This document shows, one piece after another, positions 8,831-17,268 of a DNA stretch of 49,725 bases. Under the pieces are notes generated by a model, which was not told where the DNA came from, made no database searches, and worked only from the letters and a program-made list of their open reading frames with translations. How positions within the stretch are numbered: position 1 is the stretch's first letter; every line of letters begins with the position of its first letter. Source of the DNA: an uncultured eubacterium 1-6 (lineage in GTDB: Bacteria > Bacillota > Clostridia > Lachnospirales > Lachnospiraceae); assembly GCA_903789595.1 (NCBI GenBank), contig CAIFEZ010000027.1, positions 1 through 49,725 on the forward strand, written 5' to 3'. Made by a program: the position numbers and the translations under genes.

Positions 8831-9715
8831 ATGTCTATATTCAAGGGCGCGGGTGTTGCGATGGCGACGCCGATGAAGGCAGACGGATCGATAAATTTTG
8901 ACGCGATGGAGAAGATGATTGAGTATCAGATCGCGAATCACACAGATGCAATCATTGCGGTTGGTACGTCCGGTGAGGCCTCGACGCTGGATGACGGCGA
9001 ACACCTGGAGGCAATCCGCTTCTGTGTCGAGATCACGCGCGGACGTGTCCCGGTGATCGCAGGAACCGGTTCCAACAATACCGCTCACGCGGTCATGATG
9101 TCGAAGGAGGCGGAAAAGCGGGGCGCGGACGGTCTTCTGCTCGTCACGCCGTATTACAACAAGGCGACGCAGGGCGGACTGATCGCCAGCTACACGGCAA
9201 TCGCGGAGTCTGTCAGCATTCCCTGCATTATGTACAATGTGCCATCGAGGACAGGGACGAACATTCTGCCGGAAACTGCGGCATATATCGGAAAGCACGT
9301 GAAGAACATTGTGGCGCTGAAGGACGCCTGCGGAAGCATCAGCCAGACGGCAAGAACGCTGGAGCTCTGCGACGGAGTCCTCGATCTTTATTCCGGAAAT
9401 GACGACCAGATCGTTCCGATCATGTCGCTGGGCGGAATCGGCGTCATCTCGGTTCTTTCCAATGTGGCGCCGCAGTTCACACATGATATGTGCCGGAAAT
9501 GTCTGGACGGAAATTTTGCGGAGGCGGCAAAGATGCAGCTCAGATCGCTCGCGCTGATCCGGGAGCTGTTCTGTGAGGTGAACCCGATCCCGGTAAAGGC
9601 CGCTCTGAATATGATGGGCTTTGAGGCGGGAAAGCCCAGGCTCCCGCTGACGGAGATGACAGAGGAGCATCAGGCGAAGCTCAGGGCCGCCATGCAGGAT
9701 TTCGGACTCCTGTAA
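8831..9715 (+). CDS. dapA: 4-hydroxy-tetrahydrodipicolinate synthase
   Basis: Condenses pyruvate with aspartate semialdehyde, the first step of lysine/meso-diaminopimelate synthesis. The 294-residue length is standard. It has the active-site Lys that forms the pyruvate Schiff base at K164 in V-A-L-K-D-A, Y135 in M-Y-N-V-P-S-R-T-G, the G-T-S-G-E loop at 45-49 (T46 proton relay), and Y109 in T-P-Y-Y-N-K. The AGGAGG ribosome site lies directly after the 20-bp tandem repeats. It stands apart from other lysine genes in this window and is followed by argC after 135 bases. Confidence 0.96.
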   Translation: MSIFKGAGVAMATPMKADGSINFDAMEKMIEYQIANHTDAIIAVGTSGEASTLDDGEHLEAIRFCVEITRGRVPVIAGTGSNNTAHAVMMSKEAEKRGADGLLLVTPYYNKATQGGLIASYTAIAESVSIPCIMYNVPSRTGTNILPETAAYIGKHVKNIVALKDACGSISQTARTLELCDGVLDLYSGNDDQIVPIMSLGGIGVISVLSNVAPQFTHDMCRKCLDGNFAEAAKMQLRSLALIRELFCEVNPIPVKAALNMMGFEAGKPRLPLTEMTEEHQAKLRAAMQDFGLL

Positions 9716-9850
9716 ATATTCGTCACAAATAATATATCTGTACCTGTATAGCTATCTGCCGCGGGGCATGACTTTTGGACAGAATCATCACAGGCCGCGG
9801 GATCAGATGCATGCAGATTCGGAAGAAAATTCAGTAAGAAGGACAGACAA

Positions 9851-10789
9851 ATGAAGACAAAGGTATACATTGACGGGCAGAGCGGAACAACGGGACTTCA
9901 GATCTATGACAGAATCGGAGCGAGGGATGATCTTGAGCTTCTGCGGATCGACGAAGATAAGAGACACGACCTGGATGAGAGAAGAAAATTCCTGAATGCG
10001 GCGGATATCGTGTTCCTGTGCCTTCCGGACGCGGGCGCGGTGGAAGCGGTCTCTCTGATTGAAAACCCGGAGGTCCGCGTGATAGACGCCTCGACGGCGC
10101 ACCGCGTGGCGGACGGATGGACATACGGATTTCCTGAGCTATCAAAGGAGCAGAGAGAGAAGATCCGCACCAGCAGAAGAGTGGCGAATCCCGGCTGTCA
10201 CGCGACGGGACTGATTTCCGTGACAGCGCCTCTTGTCAGGATGGGAATTCTGCCCGCGGATTATCCGCTGACCTGCTATTCGCTGACAGGATATTCCGGC
10301 GGCGGCAAGAAGATGATCGCCGAGTACGAGGCGGAGGACAGGGACGCGCTGTTAAGCTCCCCCGGGATCTACGGGCTGAACCTGCGGCACAAGCATGTTC
10401 CGGAGATGCAGAAGATGACCGGGCTTCTCTATCCGCCGGTGTTCATGCCGGTCGTTGACGATTATTACAAGGGAATGGCCGGAACCATCATGCTGCAGAA
10501 CCGCCTGCTGAACGGACGGCCGACGGCAGAGGATATCTGCGAAAAGCTTCAGGAGTATTACAAGGGGGAGCATTTCGTATCCGTGGTTCCGTTCGGACAG
10601 AACGACAGCAAGCTGTATGCGAACAAGCTTGCGGGGACGAACCGGCTGGAGATCGTGGTCTGCGGGCATGAAGAGCAGACCTCGGTGACCGCGCTGTTTG
10701 ATAATCTGGGGAAGGGCGCTTCCGGCGCAGCGGTGCAGAATATGAACATCATGCTGGGGCTTGATGAAGCCACAGGGCTCGAGAACTAG
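9851..10789 (+). CDS. argC: N-acetyl-gamma-glutamyl-phosphate reductase (short, type 2)
   Basis: NADPH-dependent reduction of N-acetylglutamyl 5-phosphate to the semialdehyde in arginine synthesis. 312 residues, matching the shorter type 2 enzymes rather than the ~345-residue type 1 form usual in Firmicutes operons. The Rossmann start V-Y-I-D-G-Q-S-G-T-T-G-L and the catalytic Cys in N-P-G-C-H-A-T-G (C116) are intact. An AAGGA site lies upstream. No other arg genes adjoin. The convergent LysR gene ends 11 bases after the stop, with no clear terminator between them. Confidence 0.93.
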   Translation: MKTKVYIDGQSGTTGLQIYDRIGARDDLELLRIDEDKRHDLDERRKFLNAADIVFLCLPDAGAVEAVSLIENPEVRVIDASTAHRVADGWTYGFPELSKEQREKIRTSRRVANPGCHATGLISVTAPLVRMGILPADYPLTCYSLTGYSGGGKKMIAEYEAEDRDALLSSPGIYGLNLRHKHVPEMQKMTGLLYPPVFMPVVDDYYKGMAGTIMLQNRLLNGRPTAEDICEKLQEYYKGEHFVSVVPFGQNDSKLYANKLAGTNRLEIVVCGHEEQTSVTALFDNLGKGASGAAVQNMNIMLGLDEATGLEN

Positions 10790-10800
10790 GAAGAAGGCGG

Positions 10801-11676
10801 TTATTCGCCGCGGTATTTCAGATACTGGAGGAATTTCTTCATGGCGGCGGAGGCGGTGCGGCTGTCCTTCAGGGTGACGCCGATTTTACGGAAGGCAGGA
10901 GGATCCAGCGGCTTAATCACCACATCATAGGGGATTCGCTTGAGAATCAGGCCCGGAAGAATGGCAATTCCGAGGCCCTGTTCAATCATGGCCATGATCG
11001 CGTAGTCGTCCCAGGTGGTGAAGCGGATCTCCGGGCGAAGGCCGTATCTGGTCAGAATATCGGTGATCTCGGATTTTCCGCCTTTTTCCAGAAGCATAAA
11101 GGGCTCCTTTTCCAGCTCCTTTACCGGGAAGGCGTCCAGTCCGGCGAGCGGATGCCCCTTTGGCAGCACGGCCATCAGGGGATCCTCGGCAAGCTCGATC
11201 GTGTCAAATTCCGGGCGGGTGGGCAGTATCAGAAATCCGCAGTCTACCCGGCGTTCGGAGATCCATGTCTCAATTTCGGAATAATCGCCGAGCAGCATCT
11301 CATATTCAATGTTCGGATAATCCACCTGAAATTTCTTGATGATTTTCGGAAGCCACTGCGTTGCGACGCTGGAAAAGGTTCCGATGCGGATGAGGCCGGT
11401 CTGGATGCCGTTCAGATCGTCGACCTCCTCCTGAAGGCGGTAGTATTCGCGGCAGAGACTCTGCGCATAGGGCAGCAGCCGTGTGCCGTCGGAGGTCAGG
11501 CTCACGCCGTTGCGGTCACGTTCGAGCAGCGTGATCTTCCAGTCTTTCTCAAGATCGGAGATCATCCGGCTGATTCCGGACTGTGAATAGTCAAGCGCCT
11601 CAGCGGCCTTTGAGAAGCTGCCGAGCTCTACCGTCTTGACGAAGGATAAATATTTCTGAATATTTGCATCTATCAT
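10801..11676 (-). CDS. LysR-family transcriptional regulator
   Basis: 291 residues. The winged helix-turn-helix occupies roughly residues 5-62 (F-V-K-T-V-E-L-G-S-F-S-K-A-A-E-A-L-D-Y-S-Q-S-G-I-S-R-M-I), followed by a LysR substrate-binding domain of two periplasmic-binding-like lobes. The start at 11676 fits the usual LysR N-terminus (M-I-D-A-N-I-Q-K-Y-L) and has a GAGG motif about 9 bases upstream. In-frame starts at 11700 and 11769 would add unlikely extensions. It is convergent with argC and divergent from thiE, with about 215 bases between the two starts. The ligand is unknown. LysR genes often control the divergent neighbour, but thiE is not a usual LysR target. Confidence 0.9.
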   Translation of the reverse strand: MIDANIQKYLSFVKTVELGSFSKAAEALDYSQSGISRMISDLEKDWKITLLERDRNGVSLTSDGTRLLPYAQSLCREYYRLQEEVDDLNGIQTGLIRIGTFSSVATQWLPKIIKKFQVDYPNIEYEMLLGDYSEIETWISERRVDCGFLILPTRPEFDTIELAEDPLMAVLPKGHPLAGLDAFPVKELEKEPFMLLEKGGKSEITDILTRYGLRPEIRFTTWDDYAIMAMIEQGLGIAILPGLILKRIPYDVVIKPLDPPAFRKIGVTLKDSRTASAAMKKFLQYLKYRGE

Positions 11677-11890
11677 ATATCTGAAAACCTCACAGAACAT
11701 GAAATATCTGTCTTTGCTGCGGAATCCCGGCTGTGCGGGATCGGGCCAGGCGTTTTGACATCGGGGCACAGGCGGCCCCGCAAAGGAAAATCATGCCGTG
11801 CCGAAGGGTTCATCCCGGGATGTTCCCTATTATAAAATGCGGTGATGTGATGTGCAAGCTTCCGGAGAAAACAGGGGAGGAGTGAATATT

Positions 11891-12568
11891 ATGGCAAAAA
11901 TGAGCAGGGATGAGCTTTCCAGAGCACTTTTGATGTATGCGGTCACCGACCGTCACTGGCTCGGCGGCCGGCATCTGGCGGACGACGTGGAGCTGGCGCT
12001 GAAGGGCGGCGCTACTTTCCTTCAGCTGCGTGAGAAGGATGACATGCGGATGGAGCATGAAGATTTCCTCAGAGAAGCCGCTGAGATAAAGGCGCTCAGC
12101 CGGATATATCACGTTCCCTTCGTCATCGATGACGATGTGGAGGCGGCCGCAGAAATCGGAGCGGATGGCGTTCATGTGGGACAGAGCGACATGGAGGCTG
12201 CAAAGGTACGGAGCCTGCTGGGTGAGGACTGTATCATCGGCGTCTCCGCGCAGACCGTTGAGGAGGCCCTTTGCGCAGAACGCGGTGGGGCGGACTATCT
12301 CGGCGTCGGAGCCGTTTTTTACACGGGTTCCAAGGCGGACGCAACAGAGGTCAGCAGAGAGACCTTGCGCGCGATCTGCAGCGCGGTATCCATTCCGGTC
12401 GTCGCGATCGGCGGGATCACGAAGGACAATGTCACGGAGCTGGCCGGTACCGGGATCGTCGGTATTTCTGTTATCTCCGCGATATTCGGAGCGGATGACA
12501 TCGAAGGAGCGGCGCGTGAGTTAAAGGAGCAGACGGTAAGGATGCTGGGGATATCAAAGCCCGAATGA
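11891..12568 (+). CDS. thiE: Thiamine-phosphate synthase
   Basis: Couples HMP-pyrophosphate to the thiazole phosphate to make thiamine phosphate. 225 residues with the TIM-barrel motifs Q-L-R-E-K-D (pyrophosphate/Mg site), D-D (I-D-D-D-V), G-V-H-V-G-Q-S-D, Y-L-G-V-G-A-V-F-Y-T-G-S-K, and I-P-V-V-A-I-G-G-I. The ATG at 11891 follows AGGGGAGG at the right spacing. No TPP riboswitch or other thi genes are visible next to it. The window also encodes TPP users (IolD and two transketolases), although this is a general housekeeping need. The last base pairs overlap an ATG of the next frame (ATGA at 12565-12568). Confidence 0.93.
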   Translation: MAKMSRDELSRALLMYAVTDRHWLGGRHLADDVELALKGGATFLQLREKDDMRMEHEDFLREAAEIKALSRIYHVPFVIDDDVEAAAEIGADGVHVGQSDMEAAKVRSLLGEDCIIGVSAQTVEEALCAERGGADYLGVGAVFYTGSKADATEVSRETLRAICSAVSIPVVAIGGITKDNVTELAGTGIVGISVISAIFGADDIEGAARELKEQTVRMLGISKPE

Positions 12569-12618
12569 GATCAAATGGCCGCGGTCTATGGCCGGAGTTA
12601 TGGGGAAGAAAAAGAAAG

Positions 12619-13422
12619 ATGGGGAAAGGATTTATCATATCTGCGGCAGAAGGCCGCTTTTCAGAGAAGGCTGCTCAGCTGTCGGAGTCTCTCCGAGGGG
12701 ACGGGCTGGATGCCGTCATGGCAGGATCAGGTGGAGATCCTGCCGTTCAGGCACAGACAGAGGACCGTCTGATTCTCCGGGTGGAGGAGAAGGGGCTGAC
12801 TCTGACAGACGGGAGGACTGAAATCCGCGGGGATTTTTCCTCGATGCGCCCGCGCCTTCAGCATCACAATCTGACCCACGAGCTGCTGGTGAAGGCTGCC
12901 AGGCTCAAAGATCGGGACGGTGTGCCTGTTGTTATTGACGCGACCGCGGGGCTGGGGCAGGATGCGCTCCTTCTCGCTGCCGCGGGATTTCGGGTGGAGC
13001 TGTATGAGCAGGACCCCGTGATTGCGGCACTGCTTTCGGACGCGCTGGAGAGGGCTTCTTCCGATCCGGACCTGACGGAGACGGTCGGAAGAATGCAGCT
13101 CCGGAAGGCGGACAGCATTCGTGCTCTTCGCGAGCGGGAGGAAGCTCCGGATGTGGTCTATCTGGACCCGATGTTCCCCGAGCGTCAGAAGAGTGCGTTG
13201 GTGAAGAAGAAATTTCAGCTTCTGCATCAGCTGGAAAGCCCGTGCCGGAATGAAGAGGAGCTTTTTCAGGCGGCTGTGGATGCGCATCCTTTTAAGATCG
13301 TGGTCAAGCGGCCTCTGAAGGGACCGAACCTGGCGGGCAGGAAGCCGGGCTATTCTCTCGCAGGGAAAGCGGTGCGGTATGACTGCTTTGTTTTTCCTGA
13401 GTACAGGAAACGGCAGGGGTGA
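12619..13422 (+). CDS. rsmJ: RsmJ-like 16S rRNA methyltransferase
   Basis: 267 residues. RsmJ methylates G1516 (E. coli numbering) at N2 in helix 45 of 16S rRNA using SAM. Diagnostic stretches are V-I-D-A-T-A-G-L-G-Q-D-A (SAM loop), V-V-Y-L-D-P-M-F-P (catalytic region), Q-K-S-A-L-V-K-K, and K-R-P-L-K-G-P near the end, all closely matching the E. coli protein. An in-frame ATG at 12565 overlaps the thiE stop, but 12619 starts at the point where the RsmJ fold begins (M-G-K-G-F-I-I-S). Either start is possible, because the ATGA overlap would allow translational coupling. RsmJ is best known from gammaproteobacteria. Confidence 0.85.
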   Translation: MGKGFIISAAEGRFSEKAAQLSESLRGDGLDAVMAGSGGDPAVQAQTEDRLILRVEEKGLTLTDGRTEIRGDFSSMRPRLQHHNLTHELLVKAARLKDRDGVPVVIDATAGLGQDALLLAAAGFRVELYEQDPVIAALLSDALERASSDPDLTETVGRMQLRKADSIRALREREEAPDVVYLDPMFPERQKSALVKKKFQLLHQLESPCRNEEELFQAAVDAHPFKIVVKRPLKGPNLAGRKPGYSLAGKAVRYDCFVFPEYRKRQG

Positions 13423-13508
13423 CGAAGGACAGGGTAGATTTTGCATTGCAGGGGGATTTTTATGAAGACTACGACCAGATCGGACGTTTTGCCGTTGTGA
13501 TCCGGTGA
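13419..13508 (+). CDS. Possible 29-residue small protein overlapping the rsmJ stop
   Basis: A GTG at 13419 overlaps the rsmJ stop (GTGA) and opens a short frame rich in Asp and aromatic residues, ending Y-D-Q-I-G-R-F-A-V-V-I-R. GTGA-type coupling and a G-rich upstream stretch make translation conceivable, and the terminator lies 64 bases further on. It has no recognisable motif and could simply be non-coding sequence or a decayed gene end. Confidence 0.2.
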   Translation: MTKDRVDFALQGDFYEDYDQIGRFAVVIR

Positions 13509-13571
13509 TAAGAGGGAAGGATTGGATGGCTTGTTCTTCCTGCCGGCTTTCCCTGTATAAAATCATTATTA

Positions 13572-13611
13572 AAAGGATCCCGACAGCCGATACGGCTGCC
13601 GGGATCTTTTC
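13572..13611. terminator. Bidirectional rho-independent terminator between rsmJ and the LacI-type gene
   Basis: Arms AAAAGGATCCCGACAGCCG (13572-13590) and CGGCTGCCGGGATCTTTT (13594-13611) pair almost perfectly around a 3-base loop, with A/T tracts at both ends. It lies between convergent genes, so it can end both transcripts. Confidence 0.85.
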
Positions 13612-13639
13612 GTGTAAAGGAACCTGTTTTTGCATCGCG

Positions 13640-14647
13640 TTACGCGGAGCCGCGGGAGACGATACCGGTGGATATCTCCGTTTTCACTGTGTGGGGGACG
13701 GGATAATCGATCTGCCGGATCAGCTGCCGGATAGCGGTTTGGCCCATGAACAGGCGGGGAATATCAACGGTGCTTAAGGAAGGCTCTATGATCTGTCCCT
13801 CGCGGATGTTGTCAAATCCGATAATCCGGATATCTTCAGGTATCCGGATATTCCGGGCCTGAAAGGCCTTTATCGCGCCGATGGCGATCAGGTCGTTGTC
13901 CGCAAAGTAGCAGTCCGCGAGCATTGCCCGGCTGTCGATCAGGTCCAGCATGTCGCTCATTGCGCCTTCGATCGTCGGGGAGAGCTCGTGGACGACAGAA
14001 TTGCTGACGGACATGCCGTGCTCTCTCACTGCGCGCTTGAATCCCACATCCCGCTCGAAGAAATTCTGAATGGAGTAAGAGGACTTCAGATGGCCGGGCT
14101 GGCTGTGGTATTTGTTGATTAGGTAATTGGCGGCGAGATATGCGCCCTGTGAATTATTGATCAGAATACTGCTGCAGTCGACGTCTTCAAAGCAGGAGTC
14201 CAGAAGAACAACGGGGATCTTCAGACGCAGGAATTTTCGGCATACCTCAGCGGAAATCTCTGTCCCGAGGAGAACGATGCCCGCACAGCCGGACCCGCGG
14301 AGCTCCTCGGCAAGTCTGGAGAAATCATCTGTCTGCTCGTAGAGCTGCTGTGTACGCAGATGGCAATGGTTCTTCCGGCATTCCTGTTCCATGCCATCTG
14401 TTAATTCAGTAAAAATCGGTGAATAATTCAGTATCGCATTGTTCGCGCGGTATACGATGCAGTATATCTCACCCTGATGGGTTTTCCGGATGCTGTGCTT
14501 TGAAAAATCGTATCCGGCCGCCTCGGCGGCCCGGACAACTCTGGATCTTGTTTCGGTACTGACGCCGGGCTTGTTGTTTAATGCCATGGAAACGGCTGCG
14601 GGGCTTAAACCCAGCTGTTTAGCCAGTTCTTTTTCAGTGATGGTCAT
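13640..14647 (-). CDS. LacI-family transcriptional regulator
   Basis: 335 residues. The N-terminal LacI helix-turn-helix and hinge read T-I-T-E-K-E-L-A-K-Q-L-G-L-S-P-A-A-V-S-M-A-L-N-N-K-P-G-V-S, followed by a periplasmic-binding-type sugar sensor domain with F-D-N-I-R-E-G in the usual late position. It is divergent from the isomerase-transketolase-kinase operon across a 384-base region and is the obvious candidate regulator of that operon, probably a repressor released by the pathway sugar or a phosphate ester. The effector is not predictable from sequence by eye. Confidence 0.92.
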   Translation of the reverse strand: MTITEKELAKQLGLSPAAVSMALNNKPGVSTETRSRVVRAAEAAGYDFSKHSIRKTHQGEIYCIVYRANNAILNYSPIFTELTDGMEQECRKNHCHLRTQQLYEQTDDFSRLAEELRGSGCAGIVLLGTEISAEVCRKFLRLKIPVVLLDSCFEDVDCSSILINNSQGAYLAANYLINKYHSQPGHLKSSYSIQNFFERDVGFKRAVREHGMSVSNSVVHELSPTIEGAMSDMLDLIDSRAMLADCYFADNDLIAIGAIKAFQARNIRIPEDIRIIGFDNIREGQIIEPSLSTVDIPRLFMGQTAIRQLIRQIDYPVPHTVKTEISTGIVSRGSA

Positions 14648-15031
14648 CTGCTTCGCCTTTCCTTATCTTTCGTGCTTACGCAGTCCGATATCATATCCGT
14701 ATCAGTTCGCGCGCTGTTTCGCAGCCCTGGCACCGGTATCTTGCACACGCAGATGAGATCGTTTATGGCACAAGGTATCGTATGTCTGCTGCCGTTTGCT
14801 TTATACATTACGATACCGCATCATGAGTTGTTTTTAAAGAGTCTGAACGAATTAAGTTAATAATTAAGTCAGAAACACTGAAGAATATATATAAATTTAG
14901 TTCACGCGATATTATACTGGAACCATCAAAAGATGAATCACGGGTGTTGCTGAACGGCTGTCTTTGTGACCGGAACTTCTGCCGCAGACGGGAGCGGATC
15001 ACGGACAGAACGGTCGAAAGGAGGATTTTTT
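14648..15031. promoter_or_regulatory. Divergent control region of the sugar operon with an inverted repeat
   Basis: Holds no gene. A 9-bp perfect inverted repeat GGTATCGTA (14774-14782) / TACGATACC (14809-14817) with a 26-base spacer could be a regulator site. An AT-rich near-palindrome lies around 14856-14871, and a TATACT -10-like box at 14914-14919 lacks a good -35, suggesting activation or repression control. The ribosome site AAAGGAGGA lies at 15018-15025. The assignment of the repeat to the LacI protein is inference. Confidence 0.4.
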
Positions 15032-16435
15032 ATGGAGACAATCAGGATCGGCTTCGCGCCGACGAGAAGATCAATTTTCAGTGCGCCGGACGCGGTGAAG
15101 TTCGCGAATCTGACGAGGAAGCGGCTGGAGGAGCTCAAGGTTGATTTTGTGGATATCACGGATATCAACGAGGAAGGACTGCTGTATCAGGAGAGCGACC
15201 GGATCCGGATCGCCGAGAAATTTAAAAGAGAGAAGGTCGACGGACTGTTTCTGCCGCACGCAAATTTCGGCACCGAGTATGAGTGTGCGCGCCTTGCAAA
15301 GGAGCTGAATGTGCCGGTCCTGCTCTGGGGACCGAGAGACGAGCGCCCGGAGCCGGACGGAATGCGGCTCCGGGATTCTCAGTGCGGACTGTTTGCGACA
15401 GGCAAGGTGCTCCGGAGATTTCAGGTACCGTTTACCTACCTGACAAACTGCAGGCTTGAGGATCCGGAATTCGCGCGCGGAGTCAATGACTTTATCAAGG
15501 TATGCAATGTGGTGAAGAAGTTCCGGAGTCTCCGGATTCTTCAGCTTGGACCCCGGCCCTTCGATTTCTGGTCCACGATGTGCAATGAGGGAGAGCTGCT
15601 TGAGAAGTTCAACATTCAGCTTGCGCCGGTTCCGCTTCCGGAGCTGACAGAGGAGCTTAACCGTGTTAAAGCGGAAGAGGCTGGCGAGGTTCAGGCAGTG
15701 ATTCAGTACTGTCAGGAGAACATGATCTGCCGGATTGAACCGGAGGCACTGGAGAATGTAGCGGCGCTGAAGATCGCGATGAAGAATCTCGCGGGACGCT
15801 ACGGGTGCAGCGCGATTGCCATTCAGTGCTGGAATGCGCTTCAGGGAGAGATCGGAATCATGCCCTGCGCGGCGAATTCCCTGCTGAACGAGGAGGGCCT
15901 TCCCGTCGTCTGTGAGACCGATATACACGGGGCAATCACCCAGGTTCTCGCGGAGGCGGCGACACTCAATGAAAAGAGAGGACTCTTTGCGGACTGGACG
16001 GTTCGTCATCCGGACAACGAAAACGGAGAGCTGCTTCAGCACTGCGGACCGTGGCCGATCTCGGTGGCAAGGGAGAAGCCTTCCATCTGCGTTCCGGTTG
16101 CATTTCCGTATAACGGAGCCGTTTCCGCGGAGGCGAAGCACGGGGATCTCACGCTCACCAGATTTGACGGCGACAACGGTGAATATTCTCTGCTGCTGGG
16201 CCACGCAAAGGGAATCGACGGCCCGTTCACGAAGGGGACCTACCTCTGGGTAGAGGTGGAAAATCTCAAGAGACTGGAGGCAAAGCTGGTAGAGGGACCT
16301 TATATCCATCACTGTGTCGCGATTCACGAGGATGTAGTTCCGGTGCTTTATGAAGCGTGCAAATATCTGCATATTACCCCGGATTTTTATGATCCTATTG
16401 AAGAAGATGTGAAAGCATATCTGAGAGGAGAATAA
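15032..16435 (+). CDS. L-fucose/L-arabinose isomerase-family sugar isomerase
   Basis: 467 residues. The opening M-E-T-I-R-I-G-F-A-P-T-R-R and the two-part architecture (N-terminal sugar-binding alpha/beta region, C-terminal FucI/AraA-type barrel) place it in the Mn-dependent aldose-ketose isomerase superfamily with FucI and AraA. Conserved stretches include A-I-Q-C-W-N-A-L-Q, C-E-T-D-I-H-G-A and H-H-C-V near the end, which supply likely metal and substrate ligands. The start at 15032 has an ideal AAAGGAGGA site; 14966 would add a non-homologous tail. It is first in an operon with a split transketolase and an FGGY kinase, which implies isomerase, kinase, then transketolase chemistry on a pentose or branched pentose. 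The substrate is not certain; D-apiose is a candidate. Confidence 0.82.
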   Translation: METIRIGFAPTRRSIFSAPDAVKFANLTRKRLEELKVDFVDITDINEEGLLYQESDRIRIAEKFKREKVDGLFLPHANFGTEYECARLAKELNVPVLLWGPRDERPEPDGMRLRDSQCGLFATGKVLRRFQVPFTYLTNCRLEDPEFARGVNDFIKVCNVVKKFRSLRILQLGPRPFDFWSTMCNEGELLEKFNIQLAPVPLPELTEELNRVKAEEAGEVQAVIQYCQENMICRIEPEALENVAALKIAMKNLAGRYGCSAIAIQCWNALQGEIGIMPCAANSLLNEEGLPVVCETDIHGAITQVLAEAATLNEKRGLFADWTVRHPDNENGELLQHCGPWPISVAREKPSICVPVAFPYNGAVSAEAKHGDLTLTRFDGDNGEYSLLLGHAKGIDGPFTKGTYLWVEVENLKRLEAKLVEGPYIHHCVAIHEDVVPVLYEACKYLHITPDFYDPIEEDVKAYLRGE

Positions 16436-16437
16436 AC

Positions 16438-17268
16438 GTGAAAAATCTGAAGTATCTATCCTACAAGCTGAGAGAAGACTGTGTGAACATCATTATGGCA
16501 GGCGGCGGCGGACATATCGGCGGAGATATGTCCGTCATGGAAATCCTGACGGATCTTTACTTCCGGCAGATGAACATCTCTCCGGAGAACCCGGAGGATC
16601 CGGACCGTGATCTTTTCATTCTGAGCAAGGGCCACGCGATGGAAGCGTACTACGCGGTCCTCTGTGAGAAGGGATTCCTGAAGCTGAACGAGGTGACCAC
16701 TCAGTTCTCTAAATTCGGCTCTCCCTATATCGGACACCCGAACAACAAGCTTCCCGGCATTGAAATGAATTCGGGTTCCCTCGGACACGGACTTCCGGTA
16801 TCCGTCGGAATGGCACTCGCGGTGAAGATGGACGGAAAGCCGAATCGCGTATACGTCGTGACCGGAGACGGCGAGCTGGCGGAGGGCTCCAACTGGGAAG
16901 GCGCCATGTCCGCGGCTATGTATCACCTGGACAACCTTGTGTGGATTATCGACCGGAACCGCCTCCAGATTTCGGGCGGCACGGAGGATGTCATGGCGCT
17001 GGAGGATCTGAGGAAAAAGGCGGAATCCTTCGGATGGAATGTGCTGACGGCGGACGGCAATGATATCGATGAACTGGACGCGGCGTTCGCACAGGCAAAG
17101 GAGACGAAGGGCCGTCCGACATGCATCATCGCGAATACGATAAAGGGCAAAGGTTCTCCGATCATGGAAAACAAGGCGGGATGGCATCATCATCTGCCGA
17201 ACGAGACGGAGTATGCGGCGATCATGAAGGATCTTGAGGCTGGGAAGGAGGCTCTGACAAATGAATAA
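16438..17268 (+). CDS. Transketolase, N-terminal (TPP pyrophosphate-binding) subunit
   Basis: 276 residues, start GTG, two bases after the isomerase stop. It contains L-S-K-G-H-A-M-E (catalytic His region), G-S-L-G-H-G-L, and the TPP/Mg motif G-D-G-E-L-A-E-G-S-N-W-E...D-R-N. It pairs with the next gene to make a functional two-carbon ketol transferase; split transketolases are common in Clostridia and in dedicated sugar pathways. It overlaps the C-subunit gene by 8 bases. Given the isomerase and FGGY kinase beside it, the donor is probably a phosphorylated ketose made by those enzymes rather than general pentose-phosphate intermediates. Confidence 0.93.
   Translation: MKNLKYLSYKLREDCVNIIMAGGGGHIGGDMSVMEILTDLYFRQMNISPENPEDPDRDLFILSKGHAMEAYYAVLCEKGFLKLNEVTTQFSKFGSPYIGHPNNKLPGIEMNSGSLGHGLPVSVGMALAVKMDGKPNRVYVVTGDGELAEGSNWEGAMSAAMYHLDNLVWIIDRNRLQISGGTEDVMALEDLRKKAESFGWNVLTADGNDIDELDAAFAQAKETKGRPTCIIANTIKGKGSPIMENKAGWHHHLPNETEYAAIMKDLEAGKEALTNE

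Noticed and set aside
11770-11890. TPP riboswitch ahead of thiE
   Set aside because: None of the conserved THI-box strings are present and the region is short.
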